From Oscheius tipulae (taxonomy: Eukaryota > Nematoda > Chromadorea > Rhabditida > Rhabditidae): a stretch of DNA of 64,000 nt. The position numbers were made by a program, and so were the translations under genes. The DNA is taken from assembly GCA_037178975.1 (NCBI GenBank), contig JASJZH010000006.1, positions 10,602,001 to 10,666,000 of the forward strand, written 5' to 3'. Below, one piece after another: positions 1 to 10,507 of this stretch (positions are counted from its first letter, which is position 1; every line of letters begins with the position of its first letter). The notes under the pieces were generated by a model. That model was given only the letters and a program-made list of their open reading frames with translations, did no database searches and was not told where the DNA came from.

Positions 1-1
1 G

Positions 2-124
2 AAGTTGTTTGTCGACTATCCCGATTGCTCAGATGACCAGCGCTTTGTTGGAGCGCGGAACTCCCATAGGCTCATGGGAAAGCCGTTCGAACATCTTATC
101 AGATCCCCTCAGCCAATGTATTGA
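2..124 (+). CDS. Possible C-terminal exon of a gene entering from the left edge
   Basis: An open frame of 40 codons runs from the left edge to a TGA at 122-124. It ends in RSPQPMY and has mixed, protein-like composition (KLFVDYPDCSDDQRF near its start). No start codon or splice site is visible, so it could be the last exon of a gene lying mostly outside the window. No family is recognised. The evidence is only the open frame and its composition, and chance is not excluded. Confidence 0.3.
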   Translation, partial: KLFVDYPDCSDDQRFVGARNSHRLMGKPFEHLIRSPQPMY

Positions 125-128
125 CAAA

Positions 129-348
129 ATGCGTCTTCTTCTTCACCTCCTGGTAAGTTTGACATATATTGTGGATGTCTGATTGTAGAATTTATTTTCT
201 GTAGTCTCGGTTGACAGAAAACTGCTCACCCGTACGATATCGGCTAGAGTTTTTCTTATTTACCAAACAAGGAAAAGTTTGTTTTGCAAGGACGTGCAGA
301 CTTTGTTCGCCTCTTCTCAACTCCCACCCCGATAACTTTTTTTATTGA
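129..348 (+). CDS. Candidate two-exon small secreted peptide
   Basis: The ATG at 129 opens a short hydrophobic leader (MRLLLHLL) that ends exactly at a GTAAGTTT donor. A 52-nt intron ending TTTCTGTAG leads, in phase, into an exon reading SRLTENCSPVRYRLEFF and then a Cys-containing tail that stops at 346-348. The result is about 55 residues with four cysteines. The leader is short for a signal peptide, and the gene is inferred only from splice-site and phase agreement. No family is recognised. Confidence 0.3.
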
Positions 349-726
349 GGTCTTCACAGCAATGGTCCTTTTTTAATATCAGATGCATGAATAAACAATC
401 ATAAATGTGTTCTTTCTGTACAATAGGCTCCACGCTACTGAACTTTTTAAACGCCGGGCGGCCTCGATATCAGAAAGGTACCGTATCAAAAAAAAAGAGT
501 TACCCTCATAACTGTTGTTTTGCTTTCTCGTACAAAGACTGCCCACGACCAAAAATTCGGAAAGGATTTGTCGTAATTGGGGAGTTCACGAAGTGCCCTT
601 TGGTCTGGATTATAGGCATTGTATATAAAATCTTTACACACCCTTCATCGTTCAGCACGTACGGTTTTAGCCAGTTTTAAAAGTTTTAACTTTATACTTT
701 TTACTAGTCAGCATTGCCTTTTCAGG

Positions 727-1352
727 ATGAGGGTGTTCCTACTTGCAGCTATTCTTGTCTCTTACGTATCTTCCCAAAAGTGGACTAAACCAGCTGTTAA
801 GCGCTTCTTCCCCTACTGCACAGATGCTAGCCTGACTACGGTATCCTTATCATCAATCTGAAAAAAGGTGAGTTTAGGTCACAAACACTCTCAGTGCTAC
901 CAAAACTGTTGCTGCTTGTGGAACCGCCTGTACCAACTTTGCCAACGGCAAGCTTTTTGTGAGAATCTACAGTACCCACAACTTTGCTCATTCAGGCCGC
1001 GTCCGGTGCAAAAGTGCCGACAGGAGCTGCTGCCAAAGCTATCACCAGCTGTAAAGCATTCTGTAATCATCGCTTCTGTCTTGTTGGATATGTTCACTGG
1101 ATGTTCACTGCCCTGGGGACTCAATACTTCAGCGCTCTGAAGCAAAGTGAGCTAGAGAAACTGTTCTGGAACACTGACACGACCTGCAAGAATAATTTCA
1201 ATCACACTCAAGCCACCTACTTGCCTCTGGGAATGCAGCGCGTCGTGGAGGCGAAGAGAACCATCTTGGCTACTCAGCTTGGAAAGAACATTGCCACTTT
1301 TAAGACCAACAACAAGACCTGTGCAGCGGCTATTTTTAATTATGTATACTAG
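727..1352 (+). CDS. Secreted Cys-containing protein, exon junction unresolved
   Basis: The ATG at 727 follows a TTGCCTTTTCAG acceptor at 714-725, as at an SL trans-splice site. It starts a clear signal peptide (MRVFLLAAILVSYVSSQ), so the product is probably secreted. Downstream, a 39-nt intron (about 960-998) joins exons in phase, giving a segment that includes ACGTACTNFANGKLF and continues to a TAG after IFNYVY at 1352. It has several cysteines and NxT sites. The junction between the signal-peptide exon (ending near 841) and the exon starting near 896 is out of phase for this reading. The phase-consistent alternative gives a short, very Cys-rich peptide that stops near 1050. The longer frame looks more protein-like. 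No family is recognised. Confidence 0.55.
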
Positions 1353-2155
1353 AGCCCGATAAAATGAACCGTTCATTGTATAAAAACGTGTTTCTGCTAT
1401 GTAAACCGGTATCCTGATACACTTGGAAGTGCCCTGACACGATAAGGCTTTATGGACGGGCGTGGTTAGAGTCAAATGAGTCCTCTCGTCGCTCGTTTTC
1501 CCACTTTTCTAATCTCTCTTCGCTCTAAGACTATTTATCTTTTTTTGCCTAAATAATTATATAACACCTGCTCTTCCCTTCCAAATATATTCAAATTTGT
1601 GTCACGCAAAAGATACTACAAATACTATCGCTCATTGAACGTGAGTGACATCAAAAGACAGTAGAAAGGTCTCTGTTTTAATGCTTGAAACAGTCTACAA
1701 CGGGAATTTGCGAAAGATAGGTGTCCTCGAAGGCAGTCAATCCGAGACGAGGGCTTTGTAGCATTTAGCTAGTTCTCTCGTGTCAAAACGCAGTGTGGAG
1801 TCGATACGATGTTTTTGTAGCGCTCAACTGGCTTCATCGGGTCAAGACGAGACGAGAGTTTTTGTAGCAGTCCCGTGTACATCTTCCGATATCCTAACCA
1901 GGAACATACCCCTGCAGTCTTCTGATAGATCCCATGTCATCCTCTGTTGGTCCACAATTCCCCATTAGGTCTGTCAGACCCATCTTGTTCCTTTTCTTTC
2001 CCTTTCCGGCAAAAGGTTTACTTTTTCGAAGGAACAGGGATTACGACACGATTAGGAGAAGTGAAACCGTAGGTGAGCCCGCATGGCGACCTTTTGGCAT
2101 AATGCCAGAAATTGAAGAATACAAGAAAGTGAACAAATATTGGAACACGGGATGC
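1353..2155. other. Intergenic stretch, no supported gene
   Basis: This gap lies between the secreted-protein gene and the small membrane-protein gene. I see only short open frames without splice logic and a run of degenerate repeats around 1735-1880, listed separately. Confidence 0.6.
1735..1880. repeat. Three degenerate tandem units of about 50-60 nt
   Basis: The block TTTGTAGC preceded by a CGAGACGAG-like stretch recurs at 1755, 1814 and 1861. Two of the three copies are also preceded by a GTCAA-type start. Unit spacing is 59 and 47 nt, so these are diverged repeats. No function is apparent. Confidence 0.4.
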
Positions 2156-2488
2156 TCACTCTTCGTCAACAATCTTGATCTCATCGGTTAAGGTGAGCGC
2201 ATTCCTGTTGTCCGATTTGATCAACATGGTGTTTCCGGCCTCGATGTCGTTGCGGAGGATACCAGCCTCGTTTTCAGCTCTGATGATAGCCTGGACGACC
2301 TCCACAATAACGTTAGAATCGATAGATCCATTGAGAAACTGCTTCTCCTCCTCGATGCCATTGCAAGACATCTCGAAGTGCGGCTTGAGGAAATCCTGAG
2401 TCTTGACGTAGTCCTTGGCTACGAAGGCAAGTAGGGAGGTGCACCCGACCATAAAGATGAGATAGGCCAAGGACTTTCCGGCTTCCAT
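2156..2488 (-). CDS. 110-aa membrane-anchored or secreted protein, single exon
   Basis: An uninterrupted frame runs from ATG at 2488 to a stop at 2156. Residues 1-25 (MEAGKSLAYLIFMVGCTSLL...) form one hydrophobic helix, either a signal anchor or an uncleaved signal. The remaining 85 residues are polar and acidic, rich in Asn and Glu, contain FEMSCNGIEEE and end in KIVDEE. It is transcribed in the same direction as the multi-pass gene at 2665-3696. No family is recognised. Composition and the intact frame support a real gene, and the function is unknown. Confidence 0.6.
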   Translation of the reverse strand: MEAGKSLAYLIFMVGCTSLLAFVAKDYVKTQDFLKPHFEMSCNGIEEEKQFLNGSIDSNVIVEVVQAIIRAENEAGILRNDIEAGNTMLIKSDNRNALTLTDEIKIVDEE

Positions 2489-2664
2489 GAGAAAGAAATA
2501 TACATAGTCTGCAAGAGTAATTCGACAGACTTAAAAAAAAGATAGCATACAATTTTTGCAGTATTTTTCTGCACCAAATTCACCACAGGTCTTATTTAGG
2601 AACGTCTCGTTCTCGAACATCGGTTTCGTTTCTCCCTAAAGCCGCTCTGTATAAGAAAATAGAG

Positions 2665-3696
2665 TTATCTCACGAGAATGCCCCTGAGGATGTAATCCGG
2701 TTTGAAGAACAGGGTGGCCCAGTAGGTGAAATCGATAGTATAGAAAAACGACCAAATGGTGAACAGGAAAAGTACGGGGAACAGACACCATTGGATGATG
2801 AAGATCACACCCACAAAGAATGTGACGTAGGCAAAAAAGGCAAACCAGCACGCGACAGCCTGAAGCAGAAGTTACAAAGCCAAACCGTTATCCTTACCTC
2901 GTTGAGGGGTAGTGGAGGATCGGCATCGGCGATTTTCGTGCAAACCGTGTACCAGGGCCAGAGGAAGCACAAAGTTAAGAATAGCGCGACATACTGAGAG
3001 AAAGTCTGTGTATTGATAAAACACGGTGTGCTCGAACACCCGTGCGCCCTGTTGACTGCCGTATCCCGGCAAAAAAGCCACAATGGCCAGCAGCTAGTAG
3101 TTTTCTTGACTATTTTAGGACAGGACAGAACGGACTGAATGGTCTGGCAAATACTGTGACAAGATCCAACAGACAGGAAACGCAGGTGCTAACATTCAAG
3201 TTGGGAGAAGTTTTAAAAACAGCCTGCGACTGGATAAAATGCTTTCTGACTGAACACCTGCACTATTGCGTGCCGACACCAAAAACACTACGGCCAAATA
3301 CTAATTATTTTTGAGAAACGCTGACATGGACATGTTGACCATTTGACAGAGAGAGAGAGAGAGAGTAATAGGATAGTACACAGAACGAGCAGCAGGATCT
3401 GGCAGTTATACCACACAAAAAGCTTCGCACACTCTAAGCCTAAAACAATAAAACACGCAAAGGAAAATCTTACTTACTTCGGTTTGATATTTCCTCTTCT
3501 TCAGGCGGTGCTTCAGCAGACCCCAGGCGTGCTTGAGACGGGAAATGGCAATGGTGTTTTCGGTCTTCTTGGCGACCTCGGTGGCAGCACTGCTCTCCGT
3601 CGGCAAGACTTCAGCGGAGAGCACTGTCAGTTCGACATCCAAAGCGGTTTCGTTTTCCTTGGGCTCCTCCTCGCTCGAGAAATCACCATCGTTCAT
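2665..3696 (-). CDS. Multi-pass membrane protein of about 190 aa, unknown family
   Basis: Four exons join in phase. Exon 1 (about 3477-3696) is an acidic cytosolic-type N-terminus ending in a basic stretch (KHRLKKRKYQTE). A long intron then leads to an exon with LLAIVAFLPGYGSQQG. A 31-nt intron follows, then YVALFLTLCFLWPWYTV and KIADADPPLPLNE. After a 38-nt intron comes a strongly hydrophobic exon (AYVTFFVGVIFIIQ, then VLFLFTIWSFFYT) ending DYILRGILVR and a TAA at 2665. Four transmembrane helices are likely, with a charged N-terminus of about 70 residues. The matching phases make the model good; the family is not recognised. Confidence 0.6.
3346..3365. repeat. (GA)n microsatellite
   Basis: A short pure GA run lies inside the first intron of the multi-pass membrane gene at 2665-3696. 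Confidence 0.8.
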
Positions 3697-5089
3697 AGCT
3701 ATTATCTTGAAAAAAACGTGTTAAAGTAGTCAAGGAAGAGAGTAGAAAAGAAAAGTTAGAGAGACCCCAGACAATTGATCAAATGAGCTGATCAAAACAT
3801 CTGGTCTGGTATACAGCCTCTTGCGCAGTTCCTTTAGGCGAAGACGGTGCATGGAACGGCCACCGATCAATTTCGGGAGACAACACGCACCTCGAAGAGC
3901 CAGCATCTCCATCTAGCGTTATCTCTCACTGTAAGCAGCCAAAACACAAGGGTCTGCATACGGTGCTAGGAAATGTGGGCGATCAAAAGGCTCCCATGAG
4001 CGGAGCCTTCATAAAGACAAGGGAGGAGAGTGATTATGCACGGTACACAACTTCCAGCCAGTTCGTATTTCCGAACGGCAATTAGATGGTCGCATCAAGG
4101 AATACGCCACTACAAATGAGAAAATAAAAGCAAGCGAAAATCAGTCGAGGTGTTGCTAGCCCGCGCTCTTTGAGAGAAATGAGGAGGAGGAGCCTGTCTA
4201 GCCGGAATCCATGAATAACAACGGTTTTGAAAATATCAGGGATGACAAAGAGCAATGATAAAGAGGTTGTAAACACTATACGCAATGTATATCATACCAT
4301 CAGGCAACAGATTTTCGAGAGGTGAAAGATGAGCTACGAAAAATGGTTGGCAATGCTACAAAAGTAGATGCATAACATAAAGAAAGCCGTGAAATTGCGA
4401 ATTTTGGTCGAGAGATCGACCACTACGTATTCCCACGGCCCGAGTCTTCATAAAAATTTCCATAAAAGATAAGAGTTAATGAAAGAAAGGACCCCGATTT
4501 CTGTACAAGCTAGTGTGGCACTAGCGAGGAGCATCTTATTGACTTTCTAAATTGCCCGAAAATGCTGTCGAAAAGTAGAAACAAGGTGGAGAGCTAGAGA
4601 TAATCAACAGAGGAGATGCTAGCGCGCGCTCTCTGGGGAGGAGAAGACTGTCTGTGCTAAACATATGAGTAAGAACGGTTTTCCTTTCCAAGATTCATTT
4701 GAAAGAGCAGCTGAGATCAATAAAAGGCTGTATACATAAGTAAATCGTACGCTCAGCTGGCATATCTCTCAGAAAGAAGTCGAAAAGGGATTGAGGTGCC
4801 AAGTGAGTTGGAGAATGACGAGGAGACTCTCTGTCTCTATGTCTCTCTGTCTCTCTAAATTCGGCAACTGGTTTTGAAACGGTTTTGATCTTCCGTACGA
4901 CATACACTGTGCGGAACTGTTCTACTGAATCTCTGAACCCGTCTGACTCACCCCTCGATTGAAGTCTAACGAGCTTGATCCCTTCTCGTGGAGCGCAAAG
5001 ATTATACCAGCGACTCGACATATACCCCACACCGTCGTTCTCCGTACCCGGATCAGGCTCCACATTCCACTTTCATCACGTTTTTAGAA
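3697..5089. other. Intergenic stretch with degenerate direct repeats
   Basis: No gene is supported here. Two diverged segments, about 4150-4240 and about 4608-4690, share an order of blocks: GCTAGC, GCGCGCTCT-like, a purine-rich stretch, CTGTCT, and AACGGTTTT. A CT-rich microsatellite (CTCTGTCTCTCT type) lies at about 4828-4858. These look like decayed repeats. Confidence 0.45.
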
Positions 5090-6312
5090 ATGTTCTGGGC
5101 ACTGCTGCTTCTTTCCTCAGTATCTGCACAGAACCATCAGTGGCAAACTATTGAGCCGTATGCCTTGAGTCAAGTTCTGTTTATGGGACCAGATGCTACA
5201 AGAGCACAGGTGGAACTAGCTATATCTTTTGTATAGTCACGTTCAGACGAAAGCTTTTGCCAGTGCTAAAGGCATGACCGGAGTGCGAGCTCTCTGCAAC
5301 AAAACCGTTAAGGCTATAGATACCAACGTTTGTTTCTATATTGTGTTTGTAACGTAAACATTCAGAAATATTCGTCATTTAGCCCCGAATTCGCTTTGAA
5401 GGATTGCTACAACTACTTTCAACATAGACTCTCCATGCAAAAGTATGCAGACTTTTTGTTCGACAGGCTGTCTAGAGGATACTTAAGCAAGTTCAAGTCG
5501 GCGGAGGTACTATCACTCACAAGTAGTAGATATTTTGTTTTTTCAGCTCAAATCTCAGTTTTATATGATTGACAAGAAAAGTGTCAATCAGCTCGCAAAT
5601 ACCTATTGCAATTGGTTGGATGATGTCGCCACACGGGTAAGCCACTTCACCTCGGCACGATCATCTTTAAATTTGGAAAACTTTTGCTTGTATAGCTATA
5701 AAAGTACCTACAGTCTTCTGAAATAGAACGGTTTGACATAAAAAAGATTCCCAAGACGGTACAGGTAGAGCACTTTTCCAAACTCCGAGAAGGTACGGGA
5801 GATATAATCCTGTTAACACTGTTTGAAAAAAAAAAACGAGAATCAATCAGCAGTGCTTTCTTAAAATCAAGACAATATGCTTGTTAATACCAGTATATGG
5901 TTACTGCGGAGATTTTTTTCTTTTTGAGATGCTATGGGTTTAAAGGAGATGGTATACTTCTTCTACTTCCGATAATACAATCACGATTTTTGACTAGTTT
6001 GACTACTTAATATCTTCTCTTTCACTTTTTGCAAATTTTGTAGCTTCAGATCTTCGGAACCAATAGAGCCAAGTTCTTCGAAAGAAACGTCAACATTTCC
6101 GCAGCTTACAAAGCCTTTTCTACGCAGGACTACTATAATGTGTTCTTCTTCAAGTGGGCAGGGACTGGTTTCTATCCTATTGCAGATGCGGCAGATGTAA
6201 GTTTTTAATTACGATGCTAAAATGAAATCATTTTCAGTCATGTCTCTACAAATTTGGAGAACTGTGGGGTTTCGGGGTCTACGCTTCGCAGTACGTCGAC
6301 TCACAGAATTGA
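5090..6312 (+). CDS. Secreted protein of about 206 aa, nematode-type orphan
   Basis: The ATG at 5090 lies three bases after a CGTTTTTAG acceptor, so trans-splicing is likely. A signal peptide (MFWALLLLSSVSAQ) is followed by six in-phase exons: ...GPDATRAQ, TKAFASAKGMTGVRALCNK..., DCYNYFQHRLSMQKYADFLF..., LKSQFYMIDKKSVNQL..., LQIFGTNRAKFFERNVNIS..., and SCLYKFGELWGFGVYASQ... ending at 6310-6312. Most introns are 40-70 nt and one of about 400 nt lies at 5637-6042. The product is rich in aromatic residues and predicted alpha-helical, with a few cysteines. It ends about 160 bp from the trehalase stop on the other strand. No known domain is recognised; the role is probably extracellular but unknown. 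Confidence 0.7.
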
Positions 6313-6470
6313 TTTCCGTCTCTGTCTCTTTAGTTTTAATAAACGCGATACCATGGCGGACAGTAATCCCTTTTGTTCAATCAATTAGCACCGTATCAGT
6401 CGCTCTAAACTCGGAGGATAAATTCAAACACCGCGTATATTCATTTCTACTCGTCAAATGCCGCAAAAGA

Positions 6471-9202
6471 TCACAGTAGAAATAAAAACAAACTAGCGAC
6501 GACAACCCATACTGACTTGATGGTTCCTGTCTTGACCAAATGTCCGTATTTGTCCAACAGGTCTAGAATCACGCCGTTCGTCCAGCCGAAACCTTTCTGT
6601 AAATATACTGAAAAAAGGTATTTAAGAAATATTACCTGCACTTCGTACTCGCCTCCGGAACCGGCACCATCTTCGTTTAGTAGACTGACATTGTATTTTT
6701 CAAACATGGCATGGGTTCGGAGAAAGGATTTGTAGGTGTTGCTCAGCCATGATGTTGCCATAGTCTCAGCTACTTTCATCAGGATGGTATCTCCAGTTGT
6801 CCGGAATCCTTCGATGACCATGTGGATCATAGGAGGCCATGCATTGTCCTTGTCCCATTGTTGCTCACTGCCCATGGCGAGAGAGGTAGGTAGTCCTTTG
6901 GTGAAGTTCATCACTCCTTCGCGCTGAATGCTCTCTGTCTTTATGTATCTCTGTCTCTCTGCCGCTTTGCCTCTCTATCTCTCTGTTTCTCTGTCTCGTT
7001 ATCCCTGCGATTTTTTTCTCATACTCACCAGTAGATACTTGTAGACTCGGTGTCCCTTCTCGCTATCTATGTCATCAAAGCACTTCGCGTAGAGAGGAAT
7101 AGCGTTGGAGACGTAGTAAGTAGTCGAATGGATCTTCTTCTCCAGATCATAATCATACCAAATTCCGTCAGTCTCATTCCAATGAATTTCCTGCATTTGT
7201 CTCTTCGCCCATTTATAGCGCTCTTTATAGTGCTCCATCATCTTCAAATCGCCTGGGAACTAACAATTATACAAATAGTTGAGTCTCCCTACCTTTAATC
7301 TCATACAAGCTGGCTAGAATACGAGAATTTGCACACATAAAGGCGTTCAGGTCAACGGGGACAATGCTCCAGGTTCTGAAAACTTCCGGTTCCAAAAAAC
7401 AGCCACCAGTACCTGATACTTTTCATGTGATGCCGCCGATCGCCACTCTGAGAAAACCATCGGGTCGAAAAGTCCCATCCAGTTTCTGCCGCCGATGCCA
7501 CTTCTGACCAAACGCGTATTTTTTCTTCTAAACCAAAACAAAGTTCGAACGCGGGATCTTTTTTATTACCCTCGTCACTGATCTCGTCAACAAGTTCTTT
7601 GTCCTCCCGGTACGACTCTGGCCTCGGCATCGACAGACTCGCCTTGTACTGATAATAAGGGAACCTGAAACGGTGTTTGTTTGTTCAAGGAAAAAATATT
7701 CTTACCTAAACTTCCCTTCGGGATCATAGTACTGACTAGAACGCTGTTCGACCCAAAATGTGTACTCGCGCTCCAAGGTGGGGAGAATGTCCTGAACGTC
7801 AAATGAAAATGACTACAAGCTTATTACCATGACAAATTCCAGATCTCCAGTCGAAAGATAAAAGTCGTAGACCATGGGAATGAGCAAGGGAGGCTGCGAC
7901 CGTGTCAGGTAATAGACTCGGCCTCCGTTAGGCACAAAACCGTGTCTGAAAGTCTGATTATAAGTTAAAACAACTTTGCTTACCTATCGACCATGAAGGC
8001 CAAGTTCTTAATCATTCCTTTGGCAGTGTCGTACATTTCACTGAAGAGCAGACCCTTGACTATCCAGAACGAGTCCCTGATAATCGATATGTACTTTGAC
8101 CAAAGAGTTTTGTTGAAGTTTGTGTACGAGACTATGTAAGATCTTTCGTGATTGTAAATCAATAGTTAGCACAAAAGCCAGATTGGTATTGGCCGACTCA
8201 GCCTGCTAATATCGGGCTTTAATTTTTAGAGCAAGAGAGGCTGTGACCCCAAAAAACCATCAAGGAAGACTCGTGTTGTCGAGGAGTTGTTCCGTCAGCC
8301 CTATCCAGAACTTGGCTTCGGCCGATAAGAAAGGTTTCTGCTACAGGGAAAGTTAGATTTCGTTCGGGTCATGTAGTCTGGGTTCCTAGTCAAGTAGTAA
8401 CGCACTCTTTGGACAATGCAGATTCATTCTTATAGCGGTCGAAGCAAATTCTCGAGATATAGTTGGAAAGAAAGAATTTTGCATACACCAGTTTCCAGAA
8501 AACTTTCCAGTTCTACAGCGGTCTCTTGCGGCTATTCTCAGTTTTACAGTATGTCTCAAGGATAAAGAATAAACTGGAAAAAGTAGACTTACCAGTAGTA
8601 AAACTCCCTGAACCTTCCACCAGGAATGACAAACGGATGTGGCACATAGAGCAAAGAGTATCGATCTTGGTTGACCCGGACATCGTCCCTCACCTGAACC
8701 ATGTTAAACTGACAACTTGAAAGACTCTACCCGTCGACATAGTTCTTTCCAGAGCCGGTGGAGACTCAGAGCCCATCTTCGTTGATCATAGTCGTGAATG
8801 TGCAGAAAATTTGACGGAAAATCCATATAGTCCGAGGGATAGCTGAAAAAGTTTTGTAGAAAATTGTAGGGCTGCTTACCATTCAATCAGCTCGGACCCT
8901 GGAGGATTGAAGTGTATGGCGACGAACTCTTTCAACTTTTCGGCATTCTTTTGGTCATCACCGAGGAGATCAAAGTTTTTCAGTGTTGTAACTGAAACAA
9001 CTTTCAGTGACGCTTGTTTTTGCAGCCTACCTGGATCAAATTTGAGACTCATGTCAACAAACGTCTTTGAGTCCGGAAACATGAACGAGTCCTGTACGGT
9101 TCGTAGAATCGGTCCATTGCAGTAGATTTGACTGAAAAGATGATTTTTGTCGATTTTTGACAGTAAAGTTTACCTGAGGACTGTCAAGACGGCGTAGAGC
9201 AT
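6471..9202 (-). CDS. Trehalase (GH37), secreted and probably GPI-anchored
   Basis: This enzyme hydrolyses trehalose to two glucose molecules outside the cell. Fourteen exons splice in phase to exactly 1683 nt (560 aa): 9174-9202, 9031-9131, 8880-8991, 8731-8842, 8593-8693, 7984-8076, 7828-7945, 7706-7791, 7570-7664, 7413-7527, 7293-7375, 7029-7252, 6636-6923 and 6471-6596. The N-terminus MLYAVLTVLS is signal-like. Trehalase signature 1 is PGGRFREFYYW, split by an intron before DSFW. Other family blocks are VPNGGRVYYLTRSQPP, ETGWDFSTRWF, WSIVPVDLNAF, signature 2 QQWDKDNAWPP, GGEYEVQ and GFGWTNGV. The last exon ends in a polar-then-hydrophobic tail (VWVVVASLFLFLL) typical of a GPI signal, as known for animal trehalases. 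The 515-nt intron at 8077-8592 is unusually long for this gene. Confidence 0.95.
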
Positions 9203-9462
9203 ACTACTCACGTGCTAGAAGCGGCAAGAATATGGAACATAGATATCTAGACGTCTAGGCTGACGAATACCATGAAAATGAATCCTAGTGAGCTTCTGGA
9301 CCAGTAGAGTTGAGGACAGACGGATAGGCGAAATGAAACAGAGAGTGCCTCGATCGAAATGCAGTTGTTTACATCTTGCCCCCTTCTTTTTCTGTTGTTT
9401 TCGTTCCGCTTGGTCGTCAAGCCGGGGGACTGGGTTCCGAAGCGAAAACTGCACTAGTTTTC

Positions 9463-9614
9463 AAATTATGTCTTCGGGGCCAAAAATACATGAAAAGTGG
9501 TAAGAGACTTCATTTTTTGAATGATTTCTAATGAACTGAGCTTTTTTTTTTGCTAGGCAACATGTTGGAATTCATAAGAACACCAAGAACAAAATGTCTT
9601 CGACGAAGCAATGA
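9463..9614 (+). CDS. Possible 29-aa basic mini-protein, two exons
   Basis: The ATG at 9463 opens MSSGPKIHEKW, cut by a GTAAGAG donor. After a roughly 62-nt intron ending TTTTGCTAG the frame continues QHVGIHKNTKNKMSS and stops at 9612-9614. Phases agree and the product is basic (Lys/His rich). At this length chance cannot be excluded, and no family is assigned. Confidence 0.22.
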
Positions 9615-10184
9615 CCCAGGTGGTCCTCCGATTCCCGGCTGCAGACTGGGGATTCTTCTCAGTCACGTAGTAGAAACTGAAGAAACTGTGGCAGGCTAGC
9701 CTGTGCGCCCGTGTGCTAAGAGGCAGGCCCACGTATGAAAAGCTGTAGAGTCCCATGATCTGACCGACATCAAAAAACCGTTCTCCTCCATATACGTTCA
9801 GTCTTCGGATGTGTGATTGAAGAGTGACGCGTCAGGTTCTGCAACTCCGGCCATATCTTTGTGGAACTCCTACAAAAAGGTTGAAAAAATACAAAGAGAT
9901 ACTGACAAAATGGCTGCACACAAAGCTCATCCGAATACAGCTCGGTGTCTCTGTCTTGGTGGTTTCGGTCCCGCCTTATAAATTTAAATCGCGTAGTGTC
10001 TGACTCACTTTGTCGCTCCCAGATATATGGATGGTATATATAGATAGTACTCATCGAGTGTTATCGATACACACCAAAATTACTCGAAAATACTCACTAG
10101 CCGAGGCGCGACGAGCAAAAGCTTCCAAAAAATCGGAGAGAAAAATTGTCGAATTTCGGTATTATCTTATTATTTTGTAGAGCT

Positions 10185-10208
10185 CGACGAGTACAATAAC
10201 GAGTTCAC
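10185..10208. repeat. Inverted repeat, left arm (24 bp)
   Basis: The 24 bases starting CGACGAGTACAAT are the exact reverse complement of 12942-12965, on the other side of the TKL kinase gene. Outside the perfect core both arms continue into weakly similar A-rich sequence. Confidence 0.75.
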
Positions 10209-10380
10209 AAAAAGAAACAAAAAAGAAACATCATTATCGGTTCCACAAGAAGTTCAAATTATAGAGACATGAGTTTTTCTCGCACCTCTAGAAGCTCAAC
10301 TCAGCTGCGTACGACCTCCCGCACCATTTCCTCAGTTGGTTTCTAAGGAAATCTCTCCTACTTTTATCTACCTGTGTATG

Positions 10381-10460
10381 CCGCTGGAAGAGTTGTTAGC
10401 ACGCTGAGTTATATATCTGAGCGACCCGGGTCCAATCCCCGTCGATGTTTTTGGGCAACT
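10381..10460 (+). repeat. tRNA-derived SINE-like copy 1
   Basis: An A-box-like segment (GAGTTGTTAGCACGC) and a B-box-like segment (GGGTCCAATCC) stand at tRNA spacing, followed by a short T-run and GGGC. There is no matching acceptor stem, so it is not a functional tRNA gene. The copies at 15403 and 18122 share the same head and a similar T-rich junction. Confidence 0.5.
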
Positions 10461-10507
10461 CATAAAAATGCTCGTTCACAAATTTATTCAGACACAACAA
10501 AACATTT

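Larger units (their letters stand above)
9615..10507. other. Gene-poor stretch downstream of the kinase
   Basis: No spliced model convinces here. Two minus-strand open frames (9553-9756 and 9770-10054) have no recognisable domain. The stretch contains one arm of an inverted repeat and a tRNA-like SINE copy, both listed separately. Confidence 0.5.
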
